In this document: one piece after another, positions 8,508 to 17,524 of the stretch
Position numbering within the stretch: the stretch's first letter is position 1
How the letters are laid out: every line of letters starts with the position of its first letter
Assembly: GCA_964564675.1 (NCBI GenBank)
Contig: CAZMBI010000003.1
Span: 79,644-143,643, forward strand
Source of the DNA: CAZMBI01 sp964564675
Lineage (GTDB): Bacteria; Pseudomonadota; Alphaproteobacteria; Rickettsiales; UBA3002
Length of the DNA stretch: 64,000 bases
Reading direction: 5' to 3'
Made by a program: the position numbers and the translations under genes
Notes under the pieces: generated by a model
What the model was told of the DNA's origin: nothing
What the model saw: the letters and a program-made list of their open reading frames with translations, nothing else
The model's database searches: none

Positions 8508-9542
8508 CTATTCTCCCCTGATGTCCCGTATGGTATCGCACAAGGCGTGAACATTTTCAATCGGTGTATGCGGCACAATGCCGTGCCCCAGATTAACGAT
8601 ATATGGCATGCCACGCATACTACTAAGCATCTGTTCGCTTTGAGAGATAACACGCTCGCGGTTGGAGGCGAGCAAAAGCGGATCCAGATTGCCCTGCATG
8701 GTTTGCCTCTCCTGCTTCATCGCCGCCGCCGATAGCAGGGGCATGGTGGTATCGATGCTCACTCCGTCAACGCCACTGCGCGCAGCATAGTCTGCGAGCT
8801 TATCACCCGCCCCGCGTGCAAAGCCGATAATCGGCACCGCCGGATGCTGCGCCTTGAGGGTGGAGACGATGCGTGTGGCGGGACGGATAACCCAGCGCTC
8901 AAACTCGTCCGGCGGCAGCAGCCCGGCCCAGCTGTCAAACAGCTGAACCATATCTGCGCCCGCTGTGACCTGCTCGCATAAATAGTTGGCGGTAGCTGTT
9001 ACCAGCGTGTCGATTAATACCTGAAACAATTCCGGCTGACGGTAAGCGAACTGGCGCGTGGCGGCAAACTCCTTACTGCCCTCGCCATCTATCATGTAAC
9101 ACGCCACCGTCCACGGCGCGCCGGCAAATCCGATCAATGCCTTATCGTCCGACAGTTCCCGCCGGATGGCGCGCAGCGCCACAAACACCGGCTGTAAATG
9201 CTCTATGACGCGCTGGGAATCCAGTTGCCGGATCGATGCCTCATGTTCCAGCGGCGTCAGTTTCGGCCCATGTCCGGGCATGAATCGCACCTCCTGACCC
9301 AGCGCATCGGGAATCACCAGAATATCGGAAAATAATATCGCCGCGTCGCAGTCAAAGCGCGTAATGGGCTGTATGGTCACTTCACATGCAGCGTCGGGCG
9401 TATAACAAAAAGATAGGAAATCGGGGAAACGTTCACGTATTTTACGGTATTCCGGCAGGTAACGTCCGGCCTGGCGCATAAACCAATACGGATACAGATC
9501 CGGTTGCTTTTCGGTTAAGCTTAACAGTACCCGTTTGGCCAT
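8508..9542 (-). CDS. hemE: Uroporphyrinogen decarboxylase
   Basis: Decarboxylates the four acetate side chains of uroporphyrinogen III to give coproporphyrinogen III. The 344-residue product has the PYWFMRQAGRYLPEY signature near the N-terminus, the FSDILVIPDALG segment and the GFAGAPWTVACYM motif. A very good GGAGG site lies 8 nt before the ATG at 9542, so the ten-residue longer reading to 9569 is rejected. First gene of the haem operon and the usual left neighbour of the alphaproteobacterial replication origin. Confidence 0.96.
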   Translation of the reverse strand: MAKRVLLSLTEKQPDLYPYWFMRQAGRYLPEYRKIRERFPDFLSFCYTPDAACEVTIQPITRFDCDAAILFSDILVIPDALGQEVRFMPGHGPKLTPLEHEASIRQLDSQRVIEHLQPVFVALRAIRRELSDDKALIGFAGAPWTVACYMIDGEGSKEFAATRQFAYRQPELFQVLIDTLVTATANYLCEQVTAGADMVQLFDSWAGLLPPDEFERWVIRPATRIVSTLKAQHPAVPIIGFARGAGDKLADYAARSGVDGVSIDTTMPLLSAAAMKQERQTMQGNLDPLLLASNRERVISQSEQMLSSMRGMPYIVNLGHGIVPHTPIENVHALCDTIRDIRGE

Positions 9543-9957
9543 GGTTATCCTCCATAAACTCGCCGTCATTCTTCTATTAGATAAATTAAAAAAAAGAAAT
9601 GGAAGTGTTTGTAGGGACAGTGGGATGCGGGGATTATTATTCCTGTAGCGAGATAATCAGCCCTTTATCCACGGCGACAGGCCCCGGCGAACAAAGGGCA
9701 GATAAGTGTGTGTATCATATCTTGTAAGCAATCAGACTTTCACGAAAAAAACGTCTGCGTGAAATTGGATAAAGGTAACAGTATATCGCCGCTTATACAG
9801 ATAACCCGAAAACCGGGACCAGCAGACCCGCCGGCGTGGATAACCATGCATGGCTATAGGAGAGCAAACCGGGAGAACGTGAGACGCCGCGACAAGCACA
9901 CACAAACCCCACGAATTATACTCGCGCTTATCCACCGGGCCCGCTACAATCGCGGCG
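9543..9957. other. Candidate chromosomal replication origin (oriC)
   Basis: This 415-bp gene-free gap lies between divergent hemE and the PPSR gene (RP001 homologue), the published location of the origin in Caulobacter, Rickettsia and relatives. DnaA-box-like nonamers: TTATCCACG at 9665-9673, its reverse complement at 9835-9843, TTATCCACC at 9928-9936, TTATACAGA at 9793-9801 and, on the minus strand, TGATACACA at 9709-9717; weaker TTATCCAAT on the minus strand at 9764-9772. An AT-rich stretch at 9573-9600 could be the unwinding element. No CtrA-type TTAA-N7-TTAA site was found. Flanking genes diverge from the gap. Confidence 0.75.
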
Positions 9958-10785
9958 ATGAAAGAATTCCATTTACATTTAGTATCTGATTCCACCGGCG
10001 AGACGGTCAGCAGCGTGTCGCGCGCGGCGCTGGCGCAGTTTGACGATGTGATTCCACACGAGCATATCTGGTCGCTGGTGCGTACTAAGGGACAGCTGGA
10101 GAAAATGCTGGCCGGGCTTGATGAATATCCCGGCGTGGTGATGTATACGCTGGTAAATGAAGATTTGCGTACCATGATCCGCACCGAATGTCAGCGCCGT
10201 CAGCTGCCGTGTATTCCCGTTCTGGGTCCGGTGATCCGTGAATTTTCCGCCTTTCTTAACGAAGAAGCGCAAAGCCGGCCCGGCAGCCAGCATGAGCTCA
10301 GTGCCGACTACTTCGAACGGGTAGAGGCGATCAATTTCGCCCTGGCGCATGATGACGGGCAGATGCACTGGGAACTGAACCGGGCGGATATTGTCCTGGT
10401 CGGCGTATCGCGTACCTCCAAATCGCCCACCTGCGTATACCTGGCCAATCGCGGATATAAGGCGGCGAACGTCCCGTATGTGACCGGCTGCCAGTTGCCG
10501 GAGAATCTGTTCAGCCTGAGCGAGCCGTTAATCGTCGGGCTGACCATCGGCCTGGACCGGCTGTTGCAGATCCGGCGGACGCGCTTGAAATCGTTGAATC
10601 AGGAAGATAATACCAATTATATCGACAGCGAAGAGGTGGAAAGCGAAATCGAAACCTCGCGCAAGCTCTACCGCCAACAGGGATGGCCGGTGATCGATGT
10701 CACACGGCGCTCGGTGGAGGAAACAGCGGCGCAGATCATCCAGTACCGCCAGAAACAACAGGAAAGACGAAAGGACGTGCCATGA
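9958..10785 (+). CDS. Pyruvate, water/phosphate dikinase regulatory protein (PPSR/PDRP, DUF299)
   Basis: Bifunctional Ser/Thr kinase and phosphotransferase that switches PEP synthase or pyruvate phosphate dikinase off and on using ADP and phosphate. The 275-residue protein has the N-terminal LVSDSTGET motif and the P-loop-like GVSRTSKSPT near residue 150, both characteristic. This is the RP001 gene that conventionally borders the alphaproteobacterial origin. No Shine-Dalgarno site is seen; a TACAAT at 9945-9950 ends 7 bp before the ATG, so a leaderless mRNA is possible. It overlaps aroE by 4 bp. Confidence 0.92.
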   Translation: MKEFHLHLVSDSTGETVSSVSRAALAQFDDVIPHEHIWSLVRTKGQLEKMLAGLDEYPGVVMYTLVNEDLRTMIRTECQRRQLPCIPVLGPVIREFSAFLNEEAQSRPGSQHELSADYFERVEAINFALAHDDGQMHWELNRADIVLVGVSRTSKSPTCVYLANRGYKAANVPYVTGCQLPENLFSLSEPLIVGLTIGLDRLLQIRRTRLKSLNQEDNTNYIDSEEVESEIETSRKLYRQQGWPVIDVTRRSVEETAAQIIQYRQKQQERRKDVP

Positions 10786-11630
10786 TATCTGGACAAGCTA
10801 AGCTGGCCGGAGTGATGGGCTGGCCGGTCTCGCACTCGCTGTCGCCGCGGCTGCACAATCACTGGCTGGGGCTAGCTGCGATCGACGGCGCTTATTTGCC
10901 GCTGAAAGTGGCACCGGAGCATCTGGCTGAAGCCTTGCGCATGTTGCCCAAACTTGGATTTTCCGGCTGCAATCTGACCGTGCCGCACAAGGAAGCCGCA
11001 CTGACAGTGATGGATGAGCTTAGCGAAAAAGCCCGCCGCATTGGTGCGGTTAATACGGTGCTTATTCGCGAGGACCGCTCGTTATACGGCAAAAACACCG
11101 ACGCGACGGGCTTTATCGAGAATCTGAAAAATAAAATCCGGATAAAAGAGGAACACAAAGAACGGGCCGTGATATTAGGAGCGGGCGGCGCAGCGCGGGC
11201 GGTGTGTGTGGCGCTGATGGATGAGGGGTGGAAAGATATTGTTTTGCTCAACCGCACCCATTCCAAAGCGCATGCGGTCGCCGAATCGCTGGGTGAGCCG
11301 GTGCGCGCTGAACGCTGGGAGCGCCGCAACGGCTGGATGAGCCAGGCGAGTGTGCTGGTCAATACCACATCGCTCGGTATGAAAGGCCAGGATACGCTTG
11401 ATATCTCGCTTGATACACTGCCGGAAGAAGCAATCGTGACCGATATCGTCTATCAGCCGCTGATGACGTCGCTGCTTATCAAGGCGCGCGCACGCGGTAA
11501 TCCGATTATAACCGGGCTTGGCATGCTGATCCATCAGGCCGTGCCCGGCTTTAAGGCGTGGTATGATGAAACACCGGTAGTTGATTCCTCGCTCGAATCT
11601 TTTTTGCTCGAGGGAATGCAGACGCCGTGA
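10782..11630 (+). CDS. aroE: Shikimate dehydrogenase
   Basis: NADP-dependent reduction of 3-dehydroshikimate in the aromatic amino acid pathway. The 282-residue product shows the N-terminal GWPVSHSLSPRLHN substrate motif, NLTVPHKEAA with the catalytic Lys, the NTD motif region (YGKNTDATGF) and the nucleotide-binding GAGGAARAV. Start at 10782 is set by AAGGA seven bases upstream and by the ATGA overlap with the previous stop. A maf gene often lies between PPSR and aroE in relatives and is absent here. Confidence 0.95.
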   Translation: MISGQAKLAGVMGWPVSHSLSPRLHNHWLGLAAIDGAYLPLKVAPEHLAEALRMLPKLGFSGCNLTVPHKEAALTVMDELSEKARRIGAVNTVLIREDRSLYGKNTDATGFIENLKNKIRIKEEHKERAVILGAGGAARAVCVALMDEGWKDIVLLNRTHSKAHAVAESLGEPVRAERWERRNGWMSQASVLVNTTSLGMKGQDTLDISLDTLPEEAIVTDIVYQPLMTSLLIKARARGNPIITGLGMLIHQAVPGFKAWYDETPVVDSSLESFLLEGMQTP

Positions 11631-12214
11631 AAATATTGGGAATCACCGGCGGCATTGCTACCGGCAAATCCACAGTAGCCGGCATATTCCGTGCGCAGGA
11701 TGTCCCGGTTTTTGATGCCGATGCCGAGGTTCACCAATTGATGAGCCAAAGCGGCGCGGCGGTCGAGGACATCGCGCGACTGTTCCCTGAAACCGTGCGG
11801 AATGGCGCGATACAGCGCAAAACCCTCGGCGCTATAGTTTTTGCCGATAATGCAAAACTTAAACAGCTTGAAGCCATTCTTCATCCCAGGGTACGCGCTG
11901 CCGAGCTTCAATTCCTGGACGAGGCCCGCACACACGGCGCGCCGCTGGTAGTACTCGAAATCCCGCTATTATTTGAAACCGACGCCCATACGCTGTGTGA
12001 TGCGGTGCTGGTTACGCATTGTGCTGAAGACTTGCAGAAAGAACGCATCATGGCCCGCGCCGGAATGACCGAGGATAAAATGCAACGAATTCTGGATCGC
12101 CAGATAGATCCTGCGTTAAAGATAAAGCGAGCTGATTATTTGATCGATACCGGCCGGCCAATGGCGCAAATTGAATCCGACGTAAACGCCATGATAGATA
12201 CATTGTGCACATGA
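11627..12214 (+). CDS. coaE: Dephospho-CoA kinase
   Basis: Phosphorylates dephospho-CoA to coenzyme A. The 195-residue protein carries the P-loop GGIATGKST at residues 8-16, the DAD segment after it, the HP-R motif (ILHPRVR) and the EIPLLFE lid region. It begins with GTG, which overlaps the aroE stop as GTGA, a usual arrangement in this cluster. Its own stop overlaps dnaQ as ATGA, so PPSR to dnaQ reads as one tightly coupled operon. Confidence 0.94.
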   Translation: MKILGITGGIATGKSTVAGIFRAQDVPVFDADAEVHQLMSQSGAAVEDIARLFPETVRNGAIQRKTLGAIVFADNAKLKQLEAILHPRVRAAELQFLDEARTHGAPLVVLEIPLLFETDAHTLCDAVLVTHCAEDLQKERIMARAGMTEDKMQRILDRQIDPALKIKRADYLIDTGRPMAQIESDVNAMIDTLCT

Positions 12215-12909
12215 GAGAGATCGCCTTAGATACCGAGACCACCGGACTTGACCCCAATTCCGGCCATCGCATTGTGGAAATCGGAGCGGTGGAAATGATC
12301 AATCACGTCCGCACCGGCAACCATTTTCATGTCTATCTCAACCCTGAGCGCGACATGCCCCAGGAAGCCGAGCAGGTACACGGGCTGAGCATCGAATTTT
12401 TACATGACAAGCCATTGTTTTCCGATGTGGCCGCCTCCTTTATCGAATTTATGCAGGATTCGTTGCTGGTGATTCACAACGCGCAGTTCGATATGAAATT
12501 TCTCAATGCCGAACTCGCTCGCCTGAAACGCCCTGTTTTGTCCATGGAACGCACGCTGGATACGGTGCTTATGGCGCGCCAGAAATATCCGGGCCAGCCG
12601 GCCAATCTGGATGCGTTGTGCAAGCGTTTCAGCATCGATTTATCCGCCCGCAGCAAGCACGGCGCCCTGCTCGATGCCGAGCTGCTGGCCGAGGTCTATC
12701 TTGAACTGCGCGGCGGCCGGCAATCCATGCTCGGGCTGGAGGCGGCTGCTTCTCCGGTCCGGCCCGAATCGCCGGCGGCGCGGAAGCAGCAGACCGTCCC
12801 ACAACGGGAATTCCCGCCCAGCGCAGAGGAGTTGCAGGCCCATCAGCAAATGCGGCAGGCGATTAAAGACCCGATCTGGGAACAGGACAAGGCAGCAGAA
12901 CCCGCTTAA
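12211..12909 (+). CDS. dnaQ: DNA polymerase III epsilon subunit (proofreading exonuclease)
   Basis: 3'-5' exonuclease of the replicative polymerase. The DEDDh motifs are all visible: Exo I LDTETTG near residue 7, Exo II with IHNAQFDMKFL near residue 90, and Exo III HGALLDAELLAEVY near residue 150. A proline- and glutamine-rich tail of about 50 residues likely contacts the alpha subunit. Start at ATG 12211 (ATGA with coaE stop); a GTG at 12205 is also in frame. Its place beside the origin is conserved in alphaproteobacteria. Confidence 0.95.
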   Translation: MREIALDTETTGLDPNSGHRIVEIGAVEMINHVRTGNHFHVYLNPERDMPQEAEQVHGLSIEFLHDKPLFSDVAASFIEFMQDSLLVIHNAQFDMKFLNAELARLKRPVLSMERTLDTVLMARQKYPGQPANLDALCKRFSIDLSARSKHGALLDAELLAEVYLELRGGRQSMLGLEAAASPVRPESPAARKQQTVPQREFPPSAEELQAHQQMRQAIKDPIWEQDKAAEPA

Positions 12910-12914
12910 ACGGT

Positions 12915-12942
12915 TTGACATAACTGGTAAAACACGTATTGT
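12915..12942 (+). promoter_or_regulatory. Promoter upstream of rho
   Basis: A perfect TTGACA at 12915-12920, a 16-bp spacer and TATTGT at 12937-12942 lie directly after the dnaQ stop. This leaves a leader of roughly 80 nt before rho. Confidence 0.65.
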
Positions 12943-13026
12943 GAAATTCCATGTCACTCCTTGCACGCGTTTCTGTATACCCTTCAATATTCTCCAAATA
13001 ATAGCTTTTTCAAGGACTTAATCACT

Positions 13027-14283
13027 ATGCGTTTACAGGATTTAAAAGAAAAAAAACCCGACGAATTACTCGAGCTCGCCGAAGCCAATGAGGTGGAAAA
13101 CGCCAGCTCCATGCTCAAACAGGAGATGATTTTCGCCATTCTCAAAAAAATGGCGGACAAAGACCAGGAGATCGTCGGCGAGGGGGTCATCGAAGTATTG
13201 CAGGACGGCTTCGGCTTTCTGCGCTCGCCGGAGGCGAACTATCTTGCCGGCCCGGATGATATTTATGTTTCGCCAAGCCAGATTCGGCGGTTCGGGCTGA
13301 GAACCGGCGATACCGTCGAAGGCGAGGTGCGCGCGCCGAAGGATTCCGAGCGCTATTTCGCGCTGGTGCGTGTGAAAACCATCAATTTCGAAGAGCCTGA
13401 AAAAGCCAAGCACAAGGTCGCCTTTGATAACCTGACGCCGCTTTACCCGGATCATCGCATCAATATGGAAAAAGATGATCCGACCAAAACCGATTTAAGC
13501 GCCCGCGTGATCGACCTCATTGCTCCGCAGGGCAAGGGTCAGCGCACCTTGATCGTGGCGCCGCCGCGTACCGGTAAAACGGTGATGCTGCAAAATATCG
13601 CACACTCAGTGATGGCGAATCATCCCAAATCGATTCTGATTGTCCTGTTAATCGACGAGCGGCCCGAGGAAGTCACCGATATGGCGCGTTCGGTAAAGGG
13701 CGAGGTGGTCAGCTCCACCTTTGATGAACCGGCGCACCGCCACGTGCAGCTTGCGGAAATGGTGATCGAAAAAGCCAAGCGGCTAGTCGAGCACAAGCGC
13801 GACGTGGTGATTTTGCTCGACTCTGTGACGCGTCTGGCGCGGGCCTATAATACGGTGGTGCCATCTTCGGGCAAGGTGCTCACCGGCGGGGTAGATGCCA
13901 ACGCCCTGCAGCGGCCGAAGCGCTTTTTCGGTGCGGCGCGCAATATTGAAGGCGGCGGCTCGCTGACCATCATCGCCACCGCGCTGATTGAAACCGGCTC
14001 GCGGATGGACGAGGTGATTTTCGAAGAGTTCAAGGGTACCGGTAACTCCGAGATTATTCTGGACCGCAAACTAGCCGACAAACGCGTCTACCCGGCGATT
14101 GATATCACTCGCTCGGGAACGCGCAAGGAAGACCTGCTATACAGCAAAGAAGAAATGTCGAAGGTCTGGGTTTTACGCAAGATCCTCAACCCCATGGGCA
14201 CGATGGACGCCATGGAATTCCTGCTGGAGAAGATCGGCGACACCAAAACCAACGATGAATTCTTCGATAAGATGAATAGCTAA
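13027..14283 (+). CDS. rho: Transcription termination factor Rho
   Basis: Hexameric RNA-dependent ATPase that terminates transcription. The 418-residue protein has the N-terminal Rho helical domain, the cold-shock-like RNA-binding domain (GFGFLRSPE, residues about 65-72), the Walker A APPRTGKTVML, Walker B region VVILLDSVTRL and the Q-loop/R-loop segments. The ATG at 13027 follows AAGGA and begins MRLQDL, a standard Rho N-terminus. It sits on the PPSR-dnaQ side of the origin, whereas in most relatives rho lies on the hemE side. Confidence 0.97.
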   Translation: MRLQDLKEKKPDELLELAEANEVENASSMLKQEMIFAILKKMADKDQEIVGEGVIEVLQDGFGFLRSPEANYLAGPDDIYVSPSQIRRFGLRTGDTVEGEVRAPKDSERYFALVRVKTINFEEPEKAKHKVAFDNLTPLYPDHRINMEKDDPTKTDLSARVIDLIAPQGKGQRTLIVAPPRTGKTVMLQNIAHSVMANHPKSILIVLLIDERPEEVTDMARSVKGEVVSSTFDEPAHRHVQLAEMVIEKAKRLVEHKRDVVILLDSVTRLARAYNTVVPSSGKVLTGGVDANALQRPKRFFGAARNIEGGGSLTIIATALIETGSRMDEVIFEEFKGTGNSEIILDRKLADKRVYPAIDITRSGTRKEDLLYSKEEMSKVWVLRKILNPMGTMDAMEFLLEKIGDTKTNDEFFDKMNS

Positions 14284-14355
14284 ATTTCGAAACTTGAGTT
14301 TTGCCCCCCGTTCGATTACATCTGGCGCTATCTGTTGATCCATGAGAGGTATCCT

Positions 14356-15351
14356 ATGTCTTCACGTCCTAAAATAGCGCTGATCGGCGGCGGAATGATC
14401 GGTGGGACGCTCGCCCACTTGGTTTCCTCGAAAGAATTGGGCGATGTGATCTTGTTTGATATCGTCGAAGGCCTGCCGCAGGGCAAGGCGCTTGATATCT
14501 CGCAAAGCACCGCCTGTGAAGGCGCCGATGTCAACATTATCGGCACCAATTCCTATAAAGATATCAAAGGCGCCGATATATGTATCGTCACTGCCGGCGT
14601 GCCGCGCAAGCCGGGGATGAGCCGCGACGATCTGATCTCCACCAATACCAAGGTCATCCAGTCGGTTGGTGAGAATATCAAAAAATATGCGCCTAACGCA
14701 TTCGTCATTGTCATCACCAACCCGCTGGATGTGATGGTCTGGGTCATGCAGCAGGTGACCGGCTTTAAGCCGCAAAAAGTGGTGGGCATGGCCGGCGTGC
14801 TGGACTCGGCGCGTTTCAGCTATTTCCTGTCAGAGGCGATGAATGTCTCCATAGACCAGGTGACCACCTTCGTGCTGGGTGGGCACGGTGATACCATGGT
14901 ACCGGTGGTGTCCTATTCGTCGGTGGCCGGCATTCCGTTGCCCGACCTGGTGAAGATGGGCTGGATTTCTAAAGACAAGCTCAACGCTATCGTCAAGCGC
15001 ACACGTAACGGCGGCGGAGAAATCGTCGGCCTGCTTAAAAACGGCTCGGCTTACTATGCGCCGGCGGCCTCGGCGATTGAAATGGCCGAATCTTACCTTA
15101 AAGATAAAAAGAAAATCCTGCCCTGTGCGGCGCATCTCAACGGCGAATACGGCGTTAAAGACATGTATGTTGGCGTGCCGGTGCAAATCGGGTCTAAGGG
15201 GGTTGAGCGCGTGGTGGAAATCAAACTCTCAGCAAGCGAGCAAAAGCAGTTCAATCAATCGGTTGATGCGGTGCGCGAGTTGATGCGGGCGGTTGACTTA
15301 AAGCCGGCAAAAGCTGCCGGCAAGGCAACGCCTAAGAAGAAATCAGCATAA
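14356..15351 (+). CDS. mdh: Malate dehydrogenase
   Basis: NAD-dependent oxidation of malate to oxaloacetate. The 331-residue protein is of the lactate-dehydrogenase-like type usual in alphaproteobacteria: N-terminal LIGGGMIGGTL Rossmann motif, GVPRKPGMSRDDL with substrate-binding arginines, and the catalytic His in GGHGDTMVP. A Lys/Ala-rich tail of about 15 residues follows the domain. AGAGG precedes the ATG at 14356. First gene of the TCA run mdh-sucC-sucD-sucA-sucB-lpd. Confidence 0.96.
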   Translation: MSSRPKIALIGGGMIGGTLAHLVSSKELGDVILFDIVEGLPQGKALDISQSTACEGADVNIIGTNSYKDIKGADICIVTAGVPRKPGMSRDDLISTNTKVIQSVGENIKKYAPNAFVIVITNPLDVMVWVMQQVTGFKPQKVVGMAGVLDSARFSYFLSEAMNVSIDQVTTFVLGGHGDTMVPVVSYSSVAGIPLPDLVKMGWISKDKLNAIVKRTRNGGGEIVGLLKNGSAYYAPAASAIEMAESYLKDKKKILPCAAHLNGEYGVKDMYVGVPVQIGSKGVERVVEIKLSASEQKQFNQSVDAVRELMRAVDLKPAKAAGKATPKKKSA

Positions 15352-15373
15352 TTAGTAGCATAAAGGCGATACC

Positions 15374-16549
<1,176 letters not shown>

Positions 16550-16563
16550 GGAAGGAAAGCAGC

Positions 16564-17439
16564 ATGTCCATTCTTGTGAACAAACACACCAAAGTCATTT
16601 GTCAGGGCTTCACCGGCCGCGAGGGCACTTATCACTCTGAACAGGCCATCGGCTACGGCACGCAGATGGTCGGCGGGGTGACGCCGGGCAAGGGCGGCGC
16701 CAGCCACCTCGATCTGCCGGTGTTCGATACGGTGCACGATGCCAAAGACAAAACCGGCGCCAATGCCAGCGTAATTTACGTGCCGCCGCCGTTTGCCGCC
16801 GACGCCATTCTGGAAGCGGTGGATGCGCGCATCGAGCTGGTGGTGTGCATTACCGAAGGCATCCCGGTGCTGGATATGGTCAAGGTCAAGCGCGCCCTGT
16901 CCGGCTCGGCGACGCGGCTGGTCGGCCCCAACTGCCCGGGGGTGATCACCCCGGATGAATGCAAAATCGGGATTATGCCGGGCCAGATACACCGGAAAGG
17001 GAAGGTGGGCATTCTTTCCCGCTCCGGGACGCTGACCTATGAAGCGGTAGCGCAGACCACGGCCGCCGGTCTCGGCCAGTCAAGCTGCGTGGGTATCGGC
17101 GGTGATCCGGTCAACGGCACCAATTTTGTCGATGTGCTGGAGTTATTCCTGGCCGATGAGGAAACCGAAGCCATTATCATGATCGGGGAAATCGGCGGTA
17201 CGGCTGAAGAAGAGGCAGCCGAGTTCCTCAAGCGCAGTAAGGTGAAAAAGCCGGTGGTCGGCTTTGTCGCCGGGCGGACGGCGCCTCCCGGACGGCGTAT
17301 GGGCCATGCCGGGGCCATTGTCGCCGGCGGCAAGGGAGGGGCTGAGGATAAAATCGACGCCATGAAGTCAGCCGGTATGGCGGTGGCTGATTCGCCCGCC
17401 GCGCTAGGCCAGACCATGCTGCAGTTGCTAAGCGCCTGA
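16564..17439 (+). CDS. sucD: Succinyl-CoA synthetase alpha subunit
   Basis: CoA-binding subunit that carries the phosphohistidine. 291 residues. The N-terminal CoA-binding Rossmann domain has CQGFTGREGTYHSEQA; GPNCPGVITP and the active-site His in GRRMGHAGAIV are intact. AAGGA lies upstream of the ATG. An 85-bp gap follows before sucA, so a secondary promoter there is possible, but I saw no convincing one. Confidence 0.97.
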   Translation: MSILVNKHTKVICQGFTGREGTYHSEQAIGYGTQMVGGVTPGKGGASHLDLPVFDTVHDAKDKTGANASVIYVPPPFAADAILEAVDARIELVVCITEGIPVLDMVKVKRALSGSATRLVGPNCPGVITPDECKIGIMPGQIHRKGKVGILSRSGTLTYEAVAQTTAAGLGQSSCVGIGGDPVNGTNFVDVLELFLADEETEAIIMIGEIGGTAEEEAAEFLKRSKVKKPVVGFVAGRTAPPGRRMGHAGAIVAGGKGGAEDKIDAMKSAGMAVADSPAALGQTMLQLLSA

Positions 17440-17524
17440 GGCGGAAAAGGCGGATTTTACTTGCATCAGACATCAACTGCGCTACATCAGGTGTGTTGTA
17501 ATTTTTCTATCAAAAAGCGCGCTT

